Below, piece by piece: positions 15,198 through 24,069 of a stretch of 64,000 bases of DNA. The notes under the pieces are model-generated. The model did no database searches, was not told where the DNA came from, and saw nothing but the letters and a program-made list of their open reading frames with translations. Origin of the DNA: Cribrihabitans_A pelagius. GTDB taxonomy: Bacteria; Pseudomonadota; Alphaproteobacteria; Rhodobacterales; Rhodobacteraceae. The position numbers and the translations under genes were made by a program. The stretch spans positions 29,570 to 93,569 of the forward strand of contig NZ_JBMERR010000020.1 in assembly GCF_048820915.1 (NCBI RefSeq), read 5' to 3'. Position 1 is the first letter of the stretch; the number at the start of each line of letters is the position of its first letter.

Positions 15198-15896
15198 ATG
15201 AACCATGTAGCGGCGCGGCTGATCGCGGAGCGGGTCAATATCGCCATCATCACCAACCGGGCGCAGCGGCGGGCGCTGGTGGGCATCGGCAGCGGCGAGC
15301 GGGCCACGCCCGGCCCGGCCCGTGCAGTGGCAGAGTTGTGCGAGGCCAAGGATAGCGCCCCGGCGCCAACCACCTACGGCGGAGCAGAGGAAGCTTTTGA
15401 GCTGGTGCCGCCGGGCGTGCAGGCCACCCGGCAGCGGATGCCAGCCTTGCTGCGCCGGATGGATGAGCAGGACGCGCGCCGGGCTGCGGCTGAGGCTTAC
15501 GCTCATGCCGTCGAGAAAGTCGGATCTGTGGCGGGCGCATCGGCTGAGGGCGGCAAGGCGGATGGCGGCGCGGCCACCAATGACGGTGGGGTGACAACCC
15601 GGATCCGCTATGCGGGCACGATCTCGACGGTGCAAAAGGCGCTGGACCGGGCGGGGGTGGCACTGAAGCCGAACGCTCAGGGCGGGGGCGCCCGCAAGCC
15701 GATCACCGCCCGCGCGCTGATGGATGCGATTTGCCTGGATGGCTCGGACATGAAAGCGATCTTGCAGAACGCGGGATGGTCGGGCCATCGCCGGGATGTT
15801 GCCACGCTGAACGCGCTGGCGGATGTGTATCTTGAGCTGATGGCCCGTGTTCTCGGGCTGGTGGCGCGCGATGCGCCCACGCCTTGGGATGCGTAA
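15198..15896 (+). CDS. Regulator candidate in the position of a late antiterminator
   Basis: 232 residues from ATG 15198 (GAGGA about 10 bases upstream; TTG 15192 is an alternative). N-terminus basic and helical (RAQRRALVGIGSGERATPGP). The C-terminal part (about 150-232) has possible helix-turn-helix character (ITARALMDAICLDGSDMKAI, then LNALADVYLELMARVLGLV). A low-complexity glycine/alanine linker separates the halves. It stands alone between the iteron cluster and the late promoter-terminator pair, exactly where lambda has Q. No sequence family is recognised, so the late-regulator role is inferred from position only. Confidence 0.5.
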   Translation: MNHVAARLIAERVNIAIITNRAQRRALVGIGSGERATPGPARAVAELCEAKDSAPAPTTYGGAEEAFELVPPGVQATRQRMPALLRRMDEQDARRAAAEAYAHAVEKVGSVAGASAEGGKADGGAATNDGGVTTRIRYAGTISTVQKALDRAGVALKPNAQGGGARKPITARALMDAICLDGSDMKAILQNAGWSGHRRDVATLNALADVYLELMARVLGLVARDAPTPWDA

Positions 15897-15902
15897 CGCG
15901 GT

Positions 15903-15920
15903 ACACTTTTCGGAAAGTGT
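15903..15920. repeat. Perfect inverted repeat abutting the late promoter
   Basis: ACACTTT TCGG AAAGTGT is a 7-bp perfect stem with a TCGG loop ending directly at the -35 hexamer of the promoter at 15921. It may be the transcription end of the upstream gene or a binding site for a late regulator. Confidence 0.55.
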
Positions 15921-15953
15921 TTGACAAAACCCGGAACCTCACCTTATAAGGTG
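15921..15953 (+). promoter_or_regulatory. Strong late promoter with operator on the -10 box
   Basis: TTGACA (15921-15926), a 17-base spacer and TTATAA (15944-15949) make a near-consensus promoter. The -10 lies inside the perfect 14-bp palindrome CACCTTATAAGGTG (15940-15953), a variant of the phage operator family, and a half-site (TGATTAAAGGTGTG) follows at 15961. A terminator stands about 65 bases downstream. It should drive the late operon when relieved of repression and if the terminator is read through. Confidence 0.75.
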
Positions 15954-15985
15954 TACCTACTGATTAAAGGTGTGTCCAGACGGCA

Positions 15986-16022
15986 ACGCCCGCCCTGCAG
16001 CAGCAGCGCGGGCGTTTTCTTT
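15986..16022 (+). terminator. Promoter-proximal terminator before the late genes
   Basis: An 8-bp perfect stem (ACGCCCGC at 15986-15993, GCGGGCGT at 16008-16015) with a 14-base loop and a T-rich tail. With the promoter at 15921 it would yield a transcript of only about 65-70 nucleotides, as in lambda pR'-tR'. The rest of 15897-16226 has no gene. Confidence 0.75.
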
Positions 16023-16226
16023 GCCGTCACCAGCGCCAGCCGAAAAGGGGTTCCAGCCATGAAGTAGCCTAGTTCTCGCTCCACTTAGCACAAATATTTC
16101 CCGCCGCCCGCAAGAGCGGGTTTTGAAGCCCCACGCCAAGGGGCAGGACCGCGTCAGCCCTAAGCACCTCAGGTGCGGGGCGCGCGGCCACAGTTTTGAA
16201 TTTGGCGCGCACCGGAAACCCTACAC

Positions 16227-16853
16227 ATGATTGAACTGTCCGTAGACACGCGCGCCATAGAGCGGCGGCTGAACAGCATTGCATCAAGTCAACTGCCGTT
16301 CGCCACCGCTCTAGGTATCAATGACGTGGCCGGTCAGATCCGCGACGCTGAGCAATCCGGCTTAGAACGCGATCTGGACCGGCCCGCCCCGTTCACCAAG
16401 CGGGGGATGTTTGTTGCCCGCGCCTCCAAGCGCCGCCCTGTCGGCGTGGTGGGCTTCAAGAAAGTTCAATCCCATTACCTGGCCCTGCAGGCTTCCGGCG
16501 GAACGCGCCGTGCGAAGCGCAAGGCAGTGGTTGTGCCGGTGGGCGCCCGCCTCAACAAATACGGCAACATGCCCCGCGGCGCGCTCAAGCGCCAGCTCGC
16601 CAAGCCAAACGTTTTCTCTGGCAAGGTGAAGGGTGTGGCCGGTGTCTGGCAGAGGCCAGACCGGGGGCGGCGCCGGGACGGCACACGCGGAACCAAACGT
16701 GCCAAGGGCCTCAAGCTTTTGGCGGTTTACAAATCCGCTGTGAAGTATTCACCGCGCCTCAAATTCGAGACGCGGGCAAAGGTATTGGCGAGCCGGGAGA
16801 TCGGCCCCGCCATCGCAAAGCATCTGGCCTATGCAGTGAAAACCGCACGCTAA
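16227..16853 (+). CDS. Putative neck/tail morphogenesis protein
   Basis: 208 residues. First gene of the late operon. The pattern is that of a family I recall from tailed prophages, related in position to minor tail or neck proteins: an N-terminal helix ending LPFATALGINDVAGQIR, then LDRPAPFTKRGMFVARASKR, the segment GARLNKYGNMPRG and a C-terminal KYSPRLKFETRAKVLASREI. It is strongly basic. Its place ahead of the terminase genes is unusual for a tail protein. The weak ribosome binding site (GGAAACCC) leaves the start a little uncertain. Exact virion position unknown. Confidence 0.55.
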   Translation: MIELSVDTRAIERRLNSIASSQLPFATALGINDVAGQIRDAEQSGLERDLDRPAPFTKRGMFVARASKRRPVGVVGFKKVQSHYLALQASGGTRRAKRKAVVVPVGARLNKYGNMPRGALKRQLAKPNVFSGKVKGVAGVWQRPDRGRRRDGTRGTKRAKGLKLLAVYKSAVKYSPRLKFETRAKVLASREIGPAIAKHLAYAVKTAR

Positions 16854-17003
16854 GGGAGTGTTGGGCCTTGGGTCCTTCCTGGCCCCTGGCCTCATGCGGG
16901 TAATTCGCGCCCCGGTGCTTTGATGTGTTTCATGATGCTCAGGGATACAGATTAGGGTTGATGTTGTTGTTGCCCTTGCCCCTGACAGAAAGGGGGTTCC
17001 GGC

Positions 17004-17624
17004 ATGGCAGAGGAAGCCGAAACCGCAGATGCAGAGGCCGCCGCGGCTGAGCCGCTGCTGAACCGCTCGCAGATTGCGCAGATCTTCGGTGTTTCAGAAA
17101 ACACCATCGACAAGTGGCGCAAAAAGGGAATGCCGGTTGAGGGCGAGGGCGGCAACGGCGTTGCCTATGAGTTCCGGTTCTCAGACTGCAAGCGATGGTT
17201 TGAAGAAACCAAGGCGCGGGAACAGGCTGAGAAACAGGCCGCGGATGATTTTGTATCGCAACAGCGCATGGAATTTCTCAACGCGGGTCAACGGGATCAG
17301 GCGGCGGGGTTTTCTGCAGGTCAGCGGAAAGAAATGGCGCAGGCTGAGCTTGTTTGGATGCAAGCGGCCCGCGCCCGCGGCGCCCTGATCCATGTGGATG
17401 AGGTTGTTGAGCTTCTGGATCAGATCTTTGGCGAGTTCCGCGCGGGCCTGGATGGACAACCGGATTGGCTGGAACGTGAGTTCAGCCTGACCGGGGATCA
17501 AGTCGAGCGGGCGGTTGACTATAACGACGGGATCCTTCGCAGCGTCCAAGCCAAGATCAGGGCCGCGGCCCTGGGGGAGGATCAAACGCAAGTTGTCGAT
17601 CCGCTGGATGGGAGGTTGTTGTGA
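17004..17624 (+). CDS. Terminase small subunit (Nu1-like)
   Basis: 206 residues. Recognises the phage DNA packaging site and regulates the large subunit. Residues 17-70 form a helix-turn-helix of the Nu1/DUF1441 type (LLNRSQIAQIFGVSENTIDK, WRKKGMP, then the wing YEFRFSDCKRWFEET). A long helical middle (about 70-130) would mediate oligomerisation and the C-terminus contact with the large subunit. The large-subunit gene follows immediately, without a gap. A cos-type packaging site, if present, would be expected just upstream in 16854-17003, but I cannot identify one. Confidence 0.85.
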   Translation: MAEEAETADAEAAAAEPLLNRSQIAQIFGVSENTIDKWRKKGMPVEGEGGNGVAYEFRFSDCKRWFEETKAREQAEKQAADDFVSQQRMEFLNAGQRDQAAGFSAGQRKEMAQAELVWMQAARARGALIHVDEVVELLDQIFGEFRAGLDGQPDWLEREFSLTGDQVERAVDYNDGILRSVQAKIRAAALGEDQTQVVDPLDGRLL

Positions 17625-19715
17625 ATGGTGGTGATGCCTAACCGGCGGCCCGGCGAGATCCCTGATTTGCCGCCGCTGCCGCCCTATGCCGGTGTCTCTG
17701 TGCCGCTGGTGCGTGCGCTTCCAACCCTGACGCCTGCAGCCCGCATGGGTGTGATTGCAGCGGCAGAGAAACACATGAAGGTCAACGCAAACGGGCGTTG
17801 GGTGGATTTTGACCGGAACGTCACACCTTACATGAATGAGCCTGCAGATATGACGGCATCCCGCCGCTATCGCGAGGTGATCTTTGTGGGTCCAGCGCGG
17901 GCGGGCAAAACCGTCATGCTGCTTTCGACGGTCAGCCACATTGTGCTGTGCAATCCCTGTGTTTGCCGCATCGTGCATATGACCGAAAGTTCCGGCGAGG
18001 CATGGGTTGATGAGGAACTGAAACCTATGATCGAAAACAGCCCAGATCTTGCCGAACGGCAGGGCACCGGGCGGTCAGACCGGAATATTCTGAGCAAGAA
18101 ATTCATCGGCGGGGCCAAGATCATAATCGGCGCGCCGACAAAGAACTTTCTTTCGGGGAACACAACGCAGGTTGTGCTTTTTACCGACATTGACCGGATG
18201 AAACTGAACATCGGCAATGAGGGTTCGCCCTTCGCGATGGGTGCCAAGCGGACGGAAACGCTCGGCTCCCGCGGCATGACTGTTGCGGAAGCCTCGCCCG
18301 GTTACATGGTCACTGAGGTGGATTGGAAGCCGTCAACCCCGCATGAGGCCCCGCCCTGTTCGGGGATCCTTGAGCTGTACAACGGCGGCACTCGGGCGCG
18401 CTGGTATTGGGATTGTCCTGAGTGCGGCGAGGCATTCGAGCCGCACACTGACAAGCTGCACTATGACAAGAGCCTATCACCGGCTGAGGCCGGTGAGGCC
18501 GCGGTGATGGTGTGCCCGCATAACGGCTGCTGGATCACTCATGATCAAAAGGTTGATCTGAACCGCAAAGGGTACTGGCTGCACGAAACCGCTGAGGGCG
18601 GGCTTGCCCGAATTGATAGCGGCGAGGTGCGCAAAAGCGAGCGGGTGAGCTATCACCTGAACGGCGCGGCAGCGGCCTTTGCATCCTGGGCACGGATCGT
18701 CTCGAAATACGAAACCGCCAAGCGGGCGGTTGATGCGGGCGGCGATGAGGAAACGCTAAAGGTTGTCGTGAATACGGATATGGGGCTTGCCTATGTCCCG
18801 CGGGCGCTCAGCACTGAGGGGGATCTGACCCTTGAGGCGCTGAAACGGATGTGCCGGCCATTTGCGCACAAGGTCGCGCCGGAATGGGCGCGGTTCCTGA
18901 TCGCCTCGGCGGATGTGCAGGGCAATCGCTTTGTGGTGCAGATCACGGCCTTTGGCCTGGATGGCCGCAAGCTGATCATTGATCGCTTCGACCTGTTCAA
19001 GCCGCCATCGGATGCGCCGCTTGCAGAGGGCCGGGTGCTTGAGCCGCACAAGTACATTGAGGATTGGGATGTGCTGCTGCCGGTGCTTCGCACGCCTTAC
19101 GCTGTTGACGGGCAGGATTTCGGCCTGATCCCGATGGCAATGGCTTGTGACTTCCACGGCAAGCCGGGTGTTTCAGACCGGGCAACGCAATTCTGGCAGG
19201 ATCGCCGGGAGGAAGGCGAGGCGGATCGCTGGTTTTTCGTGCGGGGGCACGGTGGCTACAGAGTTTCGGGCCGGGTCTGGTATAAGGCGCCGGAGCGCAA
19301 GAGCGACGGCGGGCAGGCCCGCGATATCAAGCTTTTGAACATCGCAACCGACAAGCTGAAAGACACGGTTTTCTCTGCCCTGGATCGCGAGGACGGCGGC
19401 CCCGGTTCCCTGATGTTAGGCGACTGGATGCCGGAGGATCCGCTGAAAGAGTTCACGGCGGAGCGCTGGACCGAAAAGGGCTATGAGAAATTACAGCCCC
19501 GAAACGAAAGCATCGACCTCAGCAGCTACGCGCAGGCGTTGGCTGAACACAAAGGGCTGCTGCGCCTGGATCCTGAGGATCCGCATGATTGGGCGCAGGG
19601 CGGCCTGTCAAACACATTTGCGGCTCCGTTGGGCGACGGCGGTGAGCCTGAGCCGTTAGAGGGTCCGGTGCGACCCGAAATGAAGGTGCCCCGCAAAATC
19701 AGTTTCTTGGAGTGA
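17625..19715 (+). CDS. Terminase large subunit (GpA family)
   Basis: 696 residues. Motor and nuclease that cuts concatemers and pumps DNA into the prohead. The ATPase domain has Walker A FVGPARAGKT at about residues 86-95. A cysteine cluster (CPECGEAFEP and, 35 residues on, CPHNGC) at about 265-305 probably binds zinc. The nuclease half starts around 420 (ASADVQGNRFVVQITAFG) with the aspartate characteristic of GpA enzymes. The length is normal for the family. A second ATG at 17634 is an alternative start. The head-tail joining gene overlaps its end. Confidence 0.92.
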   Translation: MVVMPNRRPGEIPDLPPLPPYAGVSVPLVRALPTLTPAARMGVIAAAEKHMKVNANGRWVDFDRNVTPYMNEPADMTASRRYREVIFVGPARAGKTVMLLSTVSHIVLCNPCVCRIVHMTESSGEAWVDEELKPMIENSPDLAERQGTGRSDRNILSKKFIGGAKIIIGAPTKNFLSGNTTQVVLFTDIDRMKLNIGNEGSPFAMGAKRTETLGSRGMTVAEASPGYMVTEVDWKPSTPHEAPPCSGILELYNGGTRARWYWDCPECGEAFEPHTDKLHYDKSLSPAEAGEAAVMVCPHNGCWITHDQKVDLNRKGYWLHETAEGGLARIDSGEVRKSERVSYHLNGAAAAFASWARIVSKYETAKRAVDAGGDEETLKVVVNTDMGLAYVPRALSTEGDLTLEALKRMCRPFAHKVAPEWARFLIASADVQGNRFVVQITAFGLDGRKLIIDRFDLFKPPSDAPLAEGRVLEPHKYIEDWDVLLPVLRTPYAVDGQDFGLIPMAMACDFHGKPGVSDRATQFWQDRREEGEADRWFFVRGHGGYRVSGRVWYKAPERKSDGGQARDIKLLNIATDKLKDTVFSALDREDGGPGSLMLGDWMPEDPLKEFTAERWTEKGYEKLQPRNESIDLSSYAQALAEHKGLLRLDPEDPHDWAQGGLSNTFAAPLGDGGEPEPLEGPVRPEMKVPRKISFLE

Positions 19716-19720
19716 GCTGC

Positions 19721-19924
19721 ATGGCGAAATACAAACAACAGGACCTTGAGAATATCAAGGCCATAATTTCGGGCGGTTTGGATCAAGCCATGATCGCCGG
19801 GGAGATGGTTCGCTATCGCAACCTGACTGATCTGCGCCGGATCCAGTCCATGATTGAGGCGGATCTTGAACCGGTCCGCCCTGCGGTGCCGCTGGTTTAT
19901 GCGTCCACTGACCGGGGGCTTTAA
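19721..19924 (+). CDS. gpW-like head-tail joining protein
   Basis: 67 residues from ATG 19721; a TTG-type longer start at 19712 would overlap the terminase stop. Small proteins between the GpA terminase and the portal are gpW in lambda-like phages, and the sequence fits: an N-terminal helix (YKQQDLENIKAIISGGLDQA), a short hairpin (GEMVRYRNLT) and a second helix (DLRRIQSMIEADLEP). gpW completes the head after packaging and forms the platform for tail attachment. Confidence 0.75.
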   Translation: MAKYKQQDLENIKAIISGGLDQAMIAGEMVRYRNLTDLRRIQSMIEADLEPVRPAVPLVYASTDRGL

Positions 19925-19927
19925 GGC

Positions 19928-21454
19928 ATGATGCATTTCAGCGGCGCCTCTATGCTGGATAAGGCAATCCTTGCGGTTTCGCCGCAGCGCGGATTGTCCC
20001 GGATCCAAGCCAGGGCTGAGGCAAATATCCTTATGAACTATGACGCGGCGAGCAATGGCCGCCGCGTCAAGGGGTGGCGCGCTCCGGCAACGGATGCGGA
20101 TGCAGCATCGCGCAGAGGGCGCGGTACAATGCGGCAGCGCTCGCGCGATATGATCCGCAACGCACCGTTTGCCAAGCGGGCGCAATCGGTTATCACAAAC
20201 AACGTTGTTGGATCCGGCATCACGCCATCCATCACCGGCAGGAGCAAGAAACAGGCTGATCTTGCGGCTGCAAAGATCTTGCCGTTCCTGCAGTCAACCG
20301 ATCTGGATAAGCACCGGGCCTTGAACCTCTCCTCCATGCAAACCGTTGTTATGAACAGCGTGTTTGAAAGCGGCGAGGTGCTGGCGATCCGGCATGTGCG
20401 CACGAATGACGGTCGGGCGCTGCCCCTGGCTGTTGAGCTGGTGGAAGTCGATCACCTGAACACGGTGATCTCTGATCACGACGGCAATGAAGTGCGGGAT
20501 GGCATCGAATTTGACGCTGACGGCGTTGCGGTGGCCTATCACCTCTATGAGCAGCATCCCGGCTCAGCATCGCGCAAGATCTCGATTAAGACGCAACGGA
20601 TCCCGGCGGAGCATGTTCTGCACATTCGGCGGATTGACCGGCCCGGCCAGATGCGCGGTGTACCCTGGCTGGCCCCGGTGATGGTGACACTTGGGGAAAT
20701 GCGCGACTATCAGGAGGCGCAGATCCTCAAGCAGAAAATCTCCGCTTTGCTAGCGGGAGTGATCAAGCCGGTTGATGGCCAAAAGCTTCCAAAGAATGCG
20801 CCGGGGCTTGAAAAAATGTCTCCGGGCGCGCTGGTCTACGCCGATCAGGGGCAGGATGTGGTGTTTACCAATCCGCCCAAGGTTGACGATTTTGACGTGG
20901 TGATGCGGTTGGGGCTGTGCGCAATCGCAATGGGTATCGGCATCACGTATGAAAGCCTCAGCGGCGATCTGAGCCGGGTCAATTACTCATCCATGCGGGC
21001 CGGGCGGCTCGAAATGGATAAGAACATTGAAACATGGCAAGAGCAGATCATGATTGCGCAGTTCTGCGCGGGCATTGGCCGTTGGGCGCTGGATGCCTAC
21101 CGGCTGACGCAGAGCAAGCGCCTTAGCCCGCTGGAAGTGTCTTGGACCGCTCAGCGCCGCGCGTTGATTGATCCGGTCAAGGAAATTCCGTCGATCCTCG
21201 CCAAGATCGCTGGCGGGCTTTCGAGCCTCAGCCGCGAGCAACGCGCAATGGGTCTGGATCCCGACATTATCGCGCAGGAGCGAAAAGATGATGCGGCCCG
21301 CCTGGATGGCCTCGCCGCAGGTATGGCCGATCAGGAACGGCAGTCAGTCGGGATGCGTGCGGTGATCGCGCTCATGCAGCTTATCGCCGGGGATGATCCG
21401 GCGGATTTCACTGGCTCATTGAAAGGGGAAAGCGAGTATGAGCGAACTGATTAA
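19928..21454 (+). CDS. Portal protein (lambda gpB type)
   Basis: 508 residues. Forms the dodecameric portal vertex through which DNA enters. Family signatures in order: an N-terminal segment with RGRGTMRQRSRDMIRNAPF, then ANN-type core (VVGSGITPSITGR), the wing with VELVEVDHLNTV, the segment VPWLAPVMVTLGEMRDYQEA, and the C-terminal YESLSGDLSRVNYSSMRAGR characteristic of lambda portals. Its last 17 bases overlap the protease-capsid gene, consistent with translational coupling. Length typical. Confidence 0.93.
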   Translation: MMHFSGASMLDKAILAVSPQRGLSRIQARAEANILMNYDAASNGRRVKGWRAPATDADAASRRGRGTMRQRSRDMIRNAPFAKRAQSVITNNVVGSGITPSITGRSKKQADLAAAKILPFLQSTDLDKHRALNLSSMQTVVMNSVFESGEVLAIRHVRTNDGRALPLAVELVEVDHLNTVISDHDGNEVRDGIEFDADGVAVAYHLYEQHPGSASRKISIKTQRIPAEHVLHIRRIDRPGQMRGVPWLAPVMVTLGEMRDYQEAQILKQKISALLAGVIKPVDGQKLPKNAPGLEKMSPGALVYADQGQDVVFTNPPKVDDFDVVMRLGLCAIAMGIGITYESLSGDLSRVNYSSMRAGRLEMDKNIETWQEQIMIAQFCAGIGRWALDAYRLTQSKRLSPLEVSWTAQRRALIDPVKEIPSILAKIAGGLSSLSREQRAMGLDPDIIAQERKDDAARLDGLAAGMADQERQSVGMRAVIALMQLIAGDDPADFTGSLKGESEYERTD

Positions 21455-23633
21455 GGCCGGAGCAATCTGGCTGTTTGGAACAGTCGTCAAAGATGATTGG
21501 ATCTGGCCGGGTGATACCGGCCTTTTTTCTGCGAAAATGGTGATTGATGCCCTCGGGCAGTTTTCGGGTGACGTGACTGTCATGGTCAACTGTGATGGCG
21601 GCTCGCCATCTGAGGGCGAGGCGATCCGGGCAGCGCTTGAGGCGCACCCTGGCAAGGTGACTGTTAAAGTCACAGGCAACGCCCATTCCGCCGCATCGCT
21701 GATGATCATGTCAGCGGATCGCACCGAAATGTCGGCGGGTTCGCTGATGCTGGTGCATGATCCGTCCGCACCGGCCTATGGCAATCCTGATCAGCTCCGC
21801 GCTGCAGCGGATGATCTGAGCGCTATGGCAGACGCTTACGCGGCTGTCTATGCGGCCCGCGCTGGCATCACGCCTGAGGCCGCCCGCGAGATCATGAAGG
21901 CGGAAACCATGTTCAACGCGAAAGAGGCGGTTGCGGCGGGGTTTGCCGATGCTGTCACGGCTTCGGATGCGGCGGCGGATGTGGATCCGGTGATGCAATA
22001 CGACGCTGCCAAGCGTGCAGCGCGCGCGGCGTTCAACCGCGCCCAAGAGGCGCAGATGAAATTCGAGGCCCAAGAGGCGGGCCTTGGCGATGGCGCAAGC
22101 CAAGAAACCGGGCAGATGCCCAATGGAAATGAGGTTGTGAACATGGTGAAACCCAATACCCAAGCGCCCGGTGCGGTGGCTCCTGCAGCTCCGGCGGCTG
22201 GTGGTGCCCTGGTGGCGCCGCAGATGCAGGCCACTCCGGCCCCCGCCGCTCCGGCCCCGGCATCTGCCCCGGCTGCGCCCGTGGCCCCTGCCTCGGCGCC
22301 TGTGATGCAGGATCCGGCTCCGGTTGCCCCGGCCCCCGCTCCGCAGATGAGCGCCACGGATGCGGTTGCCGCAGAACGCGCCCGTCAGCAGGGCATCCGC
22401 GAGGCCGCTGCGCCCTTCATGGCGCACATCCAGCAGGCGGAGGTTGACCGCATGTGCCACGACGGCACCACGCTGGAACAGGCGAACGCGCGGATCCTGG
22501 CGGTCATGTCGGCCAATCAGCCCCGTGGTGTCCGTGTCGAGATCCGGCGCGATGAGGCGCAGACGCAGGTTGAGGGCATGATTGGTGCGCTGATGCACCG
22601 CGCCAACCCGCTGATGCACGCCCTGGAAGGCCCGGCGGAGCAATACCGCGGGATGCGCCTGCGCAATCTGGCGATGCACCTTGCGGGCGGCTCCGCTGGC
22701 TTCAATGAGATCGAGACAATCCGTGCGGGTCTGCGCAGCACTTCGATCATGTCGGGCGCCATGGGCGTCTCCGACTTTGCCTATATCACCACTGAGGTGA
22801 TGAACCGCACCCTGCGCGCGGCCTATGAGCGCCGGGCCTCGACGTGGCGCCGGATCTCGCGCCAGCGCAGCGCGTCCGACTTCCGCGCCATGCATTCGAT
22901 TACCGCGGGCGGTGATTTCCAGCTTAAGCCGGTGGGTGAAAACGGCGAATACCTGCAGTCCACCATCACCGATGAGGCATCGGGCCTGAAGGTGGCGAAA
23001 TACGGGCGCCAGATCAACCTGACCTTTGAGGCCATCGTGAATGACGATATGGGCGTGTTCGAGCGTCTGCCGGGCGATTTCGCACGGGCAGCCGGCACAC
23101 TGGAAAGCAAGATTGCCTGGGGCCTGATCCGCGACAACGCCAAAACTGGCGACGGCACGGCCCTGTTCCATGCCGATCACGGCAACCTTGGTGCAGCCGG
23201 TGCAATCAGCGTGGCCACAGTTGGCCAAGGCCGCAAGGCGATGTGGGAGCAGCGCCCGGCGGGGTCCAAAGACAAGGATGATTTCATCGCCGTTTCGCCG
23301 GATCTGCTGTTTGCGCCGCCTGCGCTGGAGACTGAGGCGCTGCAGTTTGTCGCTGCGGCCACCCCGGCCAAGGCCGCAGATGCAAACCCGTTTGGTTCCA
23401 CCCTGACCCCGGCGGTTGAGCCGTCGCTTGGTGCGGCGGCTGGCGGCTCGGATAGCCGCTGGTATCTGTTCGCCTCTGATCTGCCTGTTCTGGAACACGC
23501 TTTCCTGGATGGCTATGAGGCCCCGACGGTCATGACCAAAGAGGGCATGAACCCGGATGGTGTGAGCATGACCGCCCGGCACATCTTCGGCGCCACGGCG
23601 GCAGAGTTCCGCGGGGCCTACCGCCGCGGCTAA
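21438..23633 (+). CDS. ClpP-like prohead protease fused to major capsid protein
   Basis: 731 residues. Residues 1-200 are a ClpP-fold serine protease of the lambda C/S49-like type: the catalytic serine is in GNAHSAASLMIMSA (about 84) and the histidine in MLVHDPSAPAYG (about 110). A proline/alanine-rich linker follows (about 235-300). Residues 315-731 are the HK97-fold major capsid protein (start RQGIREAAAPFMAHIQQ; core VNDDMGVFERLPGDFARAAG; C-terminus with NPDGVSMTARHIFGATAAEF). Mature capsid subunits must be released by cleavage. Separate genes are the rule in lambda; fused versions occur in other prophages. The linker could act as scaffold. Confidence 0.92.
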   Translation: MSELIKAGAIWLFGTVVKDDWIWPGDTGLFSAKMVIDALGQFSGDVTVMVNCDGGSPSEGEAIRAALEAHPGKVTVKVTGNAHSAASLMIMSADRTEMSAGSLMLVHDPSAPAYGNPDQLRAAADDLSAMADAYAAVYAARAGITPEAAREIMKAETMFNAKEAVAAGFADAVTASDAAADVDPVMQYDAAKRAARAAFNRAQEAQMKFEAQEAGLGDGASQETGQMPNGNEVVNMVKPNTQAPGAVAPAAPAAGGALVAPQMQATPAPAAPAPASAPAAPVAPASAPVMQDPAPVAPAPAPQMSATDAVAAERARQQGIREAAAPFMAHIQQAEVDRMCHDGTTLEQANARILAVMSANQPRGVRVEIRRDEAQTQVEGMIGALMHRANPLMHALEGPAEQYRGMRLRNLAMHLAGGSAGFNEIETIRAGLRSTSIMSGAMGVSDFAYITTEVMNRTLRAAYERRASTWRRISRQRSASDFRAMHSITAGGDFQLKPVGENGEYLQSTITDEASGLKVAKYGRQINLTFEAIVNDDMGVFERLPGDFARAAGTLESKIAWGLIRDNAKTGDGTALFHADHGNLGAAGAISVATVGQGRKAMWEQRPAGSKDKDDFIAVSPDLLFAPPALETEALQFVAAATPAKAADANPFGSTLTPAVEPSLGAAAGGSDSRWYLFASDLPVLEHAFLDGYEAPTVMTKEGMNPDGVSMTARHIFGATAAEFRGAYRRG

Positions 23634-23656
23634 TTCCTGGCCTGACGGCTGATTTC

Positions 23657-23689
23657 GCAAAGGGGCGCCCGATTGAGGCGCCCCTTTGC
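23657..23689 (+). terminator. Perfect 13-bp hairpin after the capsid gene
   Basis: GCAAAGGGGCGCC and GGCGCCCCTTTGC form a perfect 13-bp stem with a 7-base loop between the capsid gene and the DUF2190 gene. The following T-run is weak, so it is probably an attenuator or an RNA stability element within the late operon. Confidence 0.6.
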
Positions 23690-23730
23690 GTTTCGCACTT
23701 TCAATCCTTCTGATGCAAAGGGGAAACCCC

Positions 23731-24069
23731 ATGAAAAACTTTATCCAGTCGGGCGAGAATATCAGCCTCGTCGCTCCCGCGGATGTGCTTTCCGGTGCGG
23801 GTGTTCTGGTTGGCTCGCTGTTTGGCGTGGCAACTGCTGACGCGCTGACCGGCGAGACCGTGACCATCGTGCGCCGCGGCGTGTTCGAGCTGCCGAAACT
23901 GTCGGCGCAGGCGTGGACTGTCGGCGCCAAGGTATACTGGAACGACACGGCCAAGGAATGCACCACGGTTGCCAGCGGCAATACCCTGGTTGGCCTTGCC
24001 GTGCAGGTTGCGGCGGATCCGTCCGATACCGGCGTTGTCCTGCTGGATGGCGGCGCGGCCACCACCTGA
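23731..24069 (+). CDS. DUF2190 capsid-associated protein
   Basis: 112 residues from ATG 23731 with AAAGGGGAAA upstream. Begins MKNFIQSGENISLVAPADVL and continues with the alternating beta pattern of DUF2190 (GVLVGSLFGVATADALTGET, then GAKVYWNDTAKECTT and GNTLVGLAVQVAADP). These proteins resemble head-decoration proteins and are found next to major capsid genes; a role as capsid stabilising trimer is likely. It overlaps the next gene by TGATG. Confidence 0.85.
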   Translation: MKNFIQSGENISLVAPADVLSGAGVLVGSLFGVATADALTGETVTIVRRGVFELPKLSAQAWTVGAKVYWNDTAKECTTVASGNTLVGLAVQVAADPSDTGVVLLDGGAATT

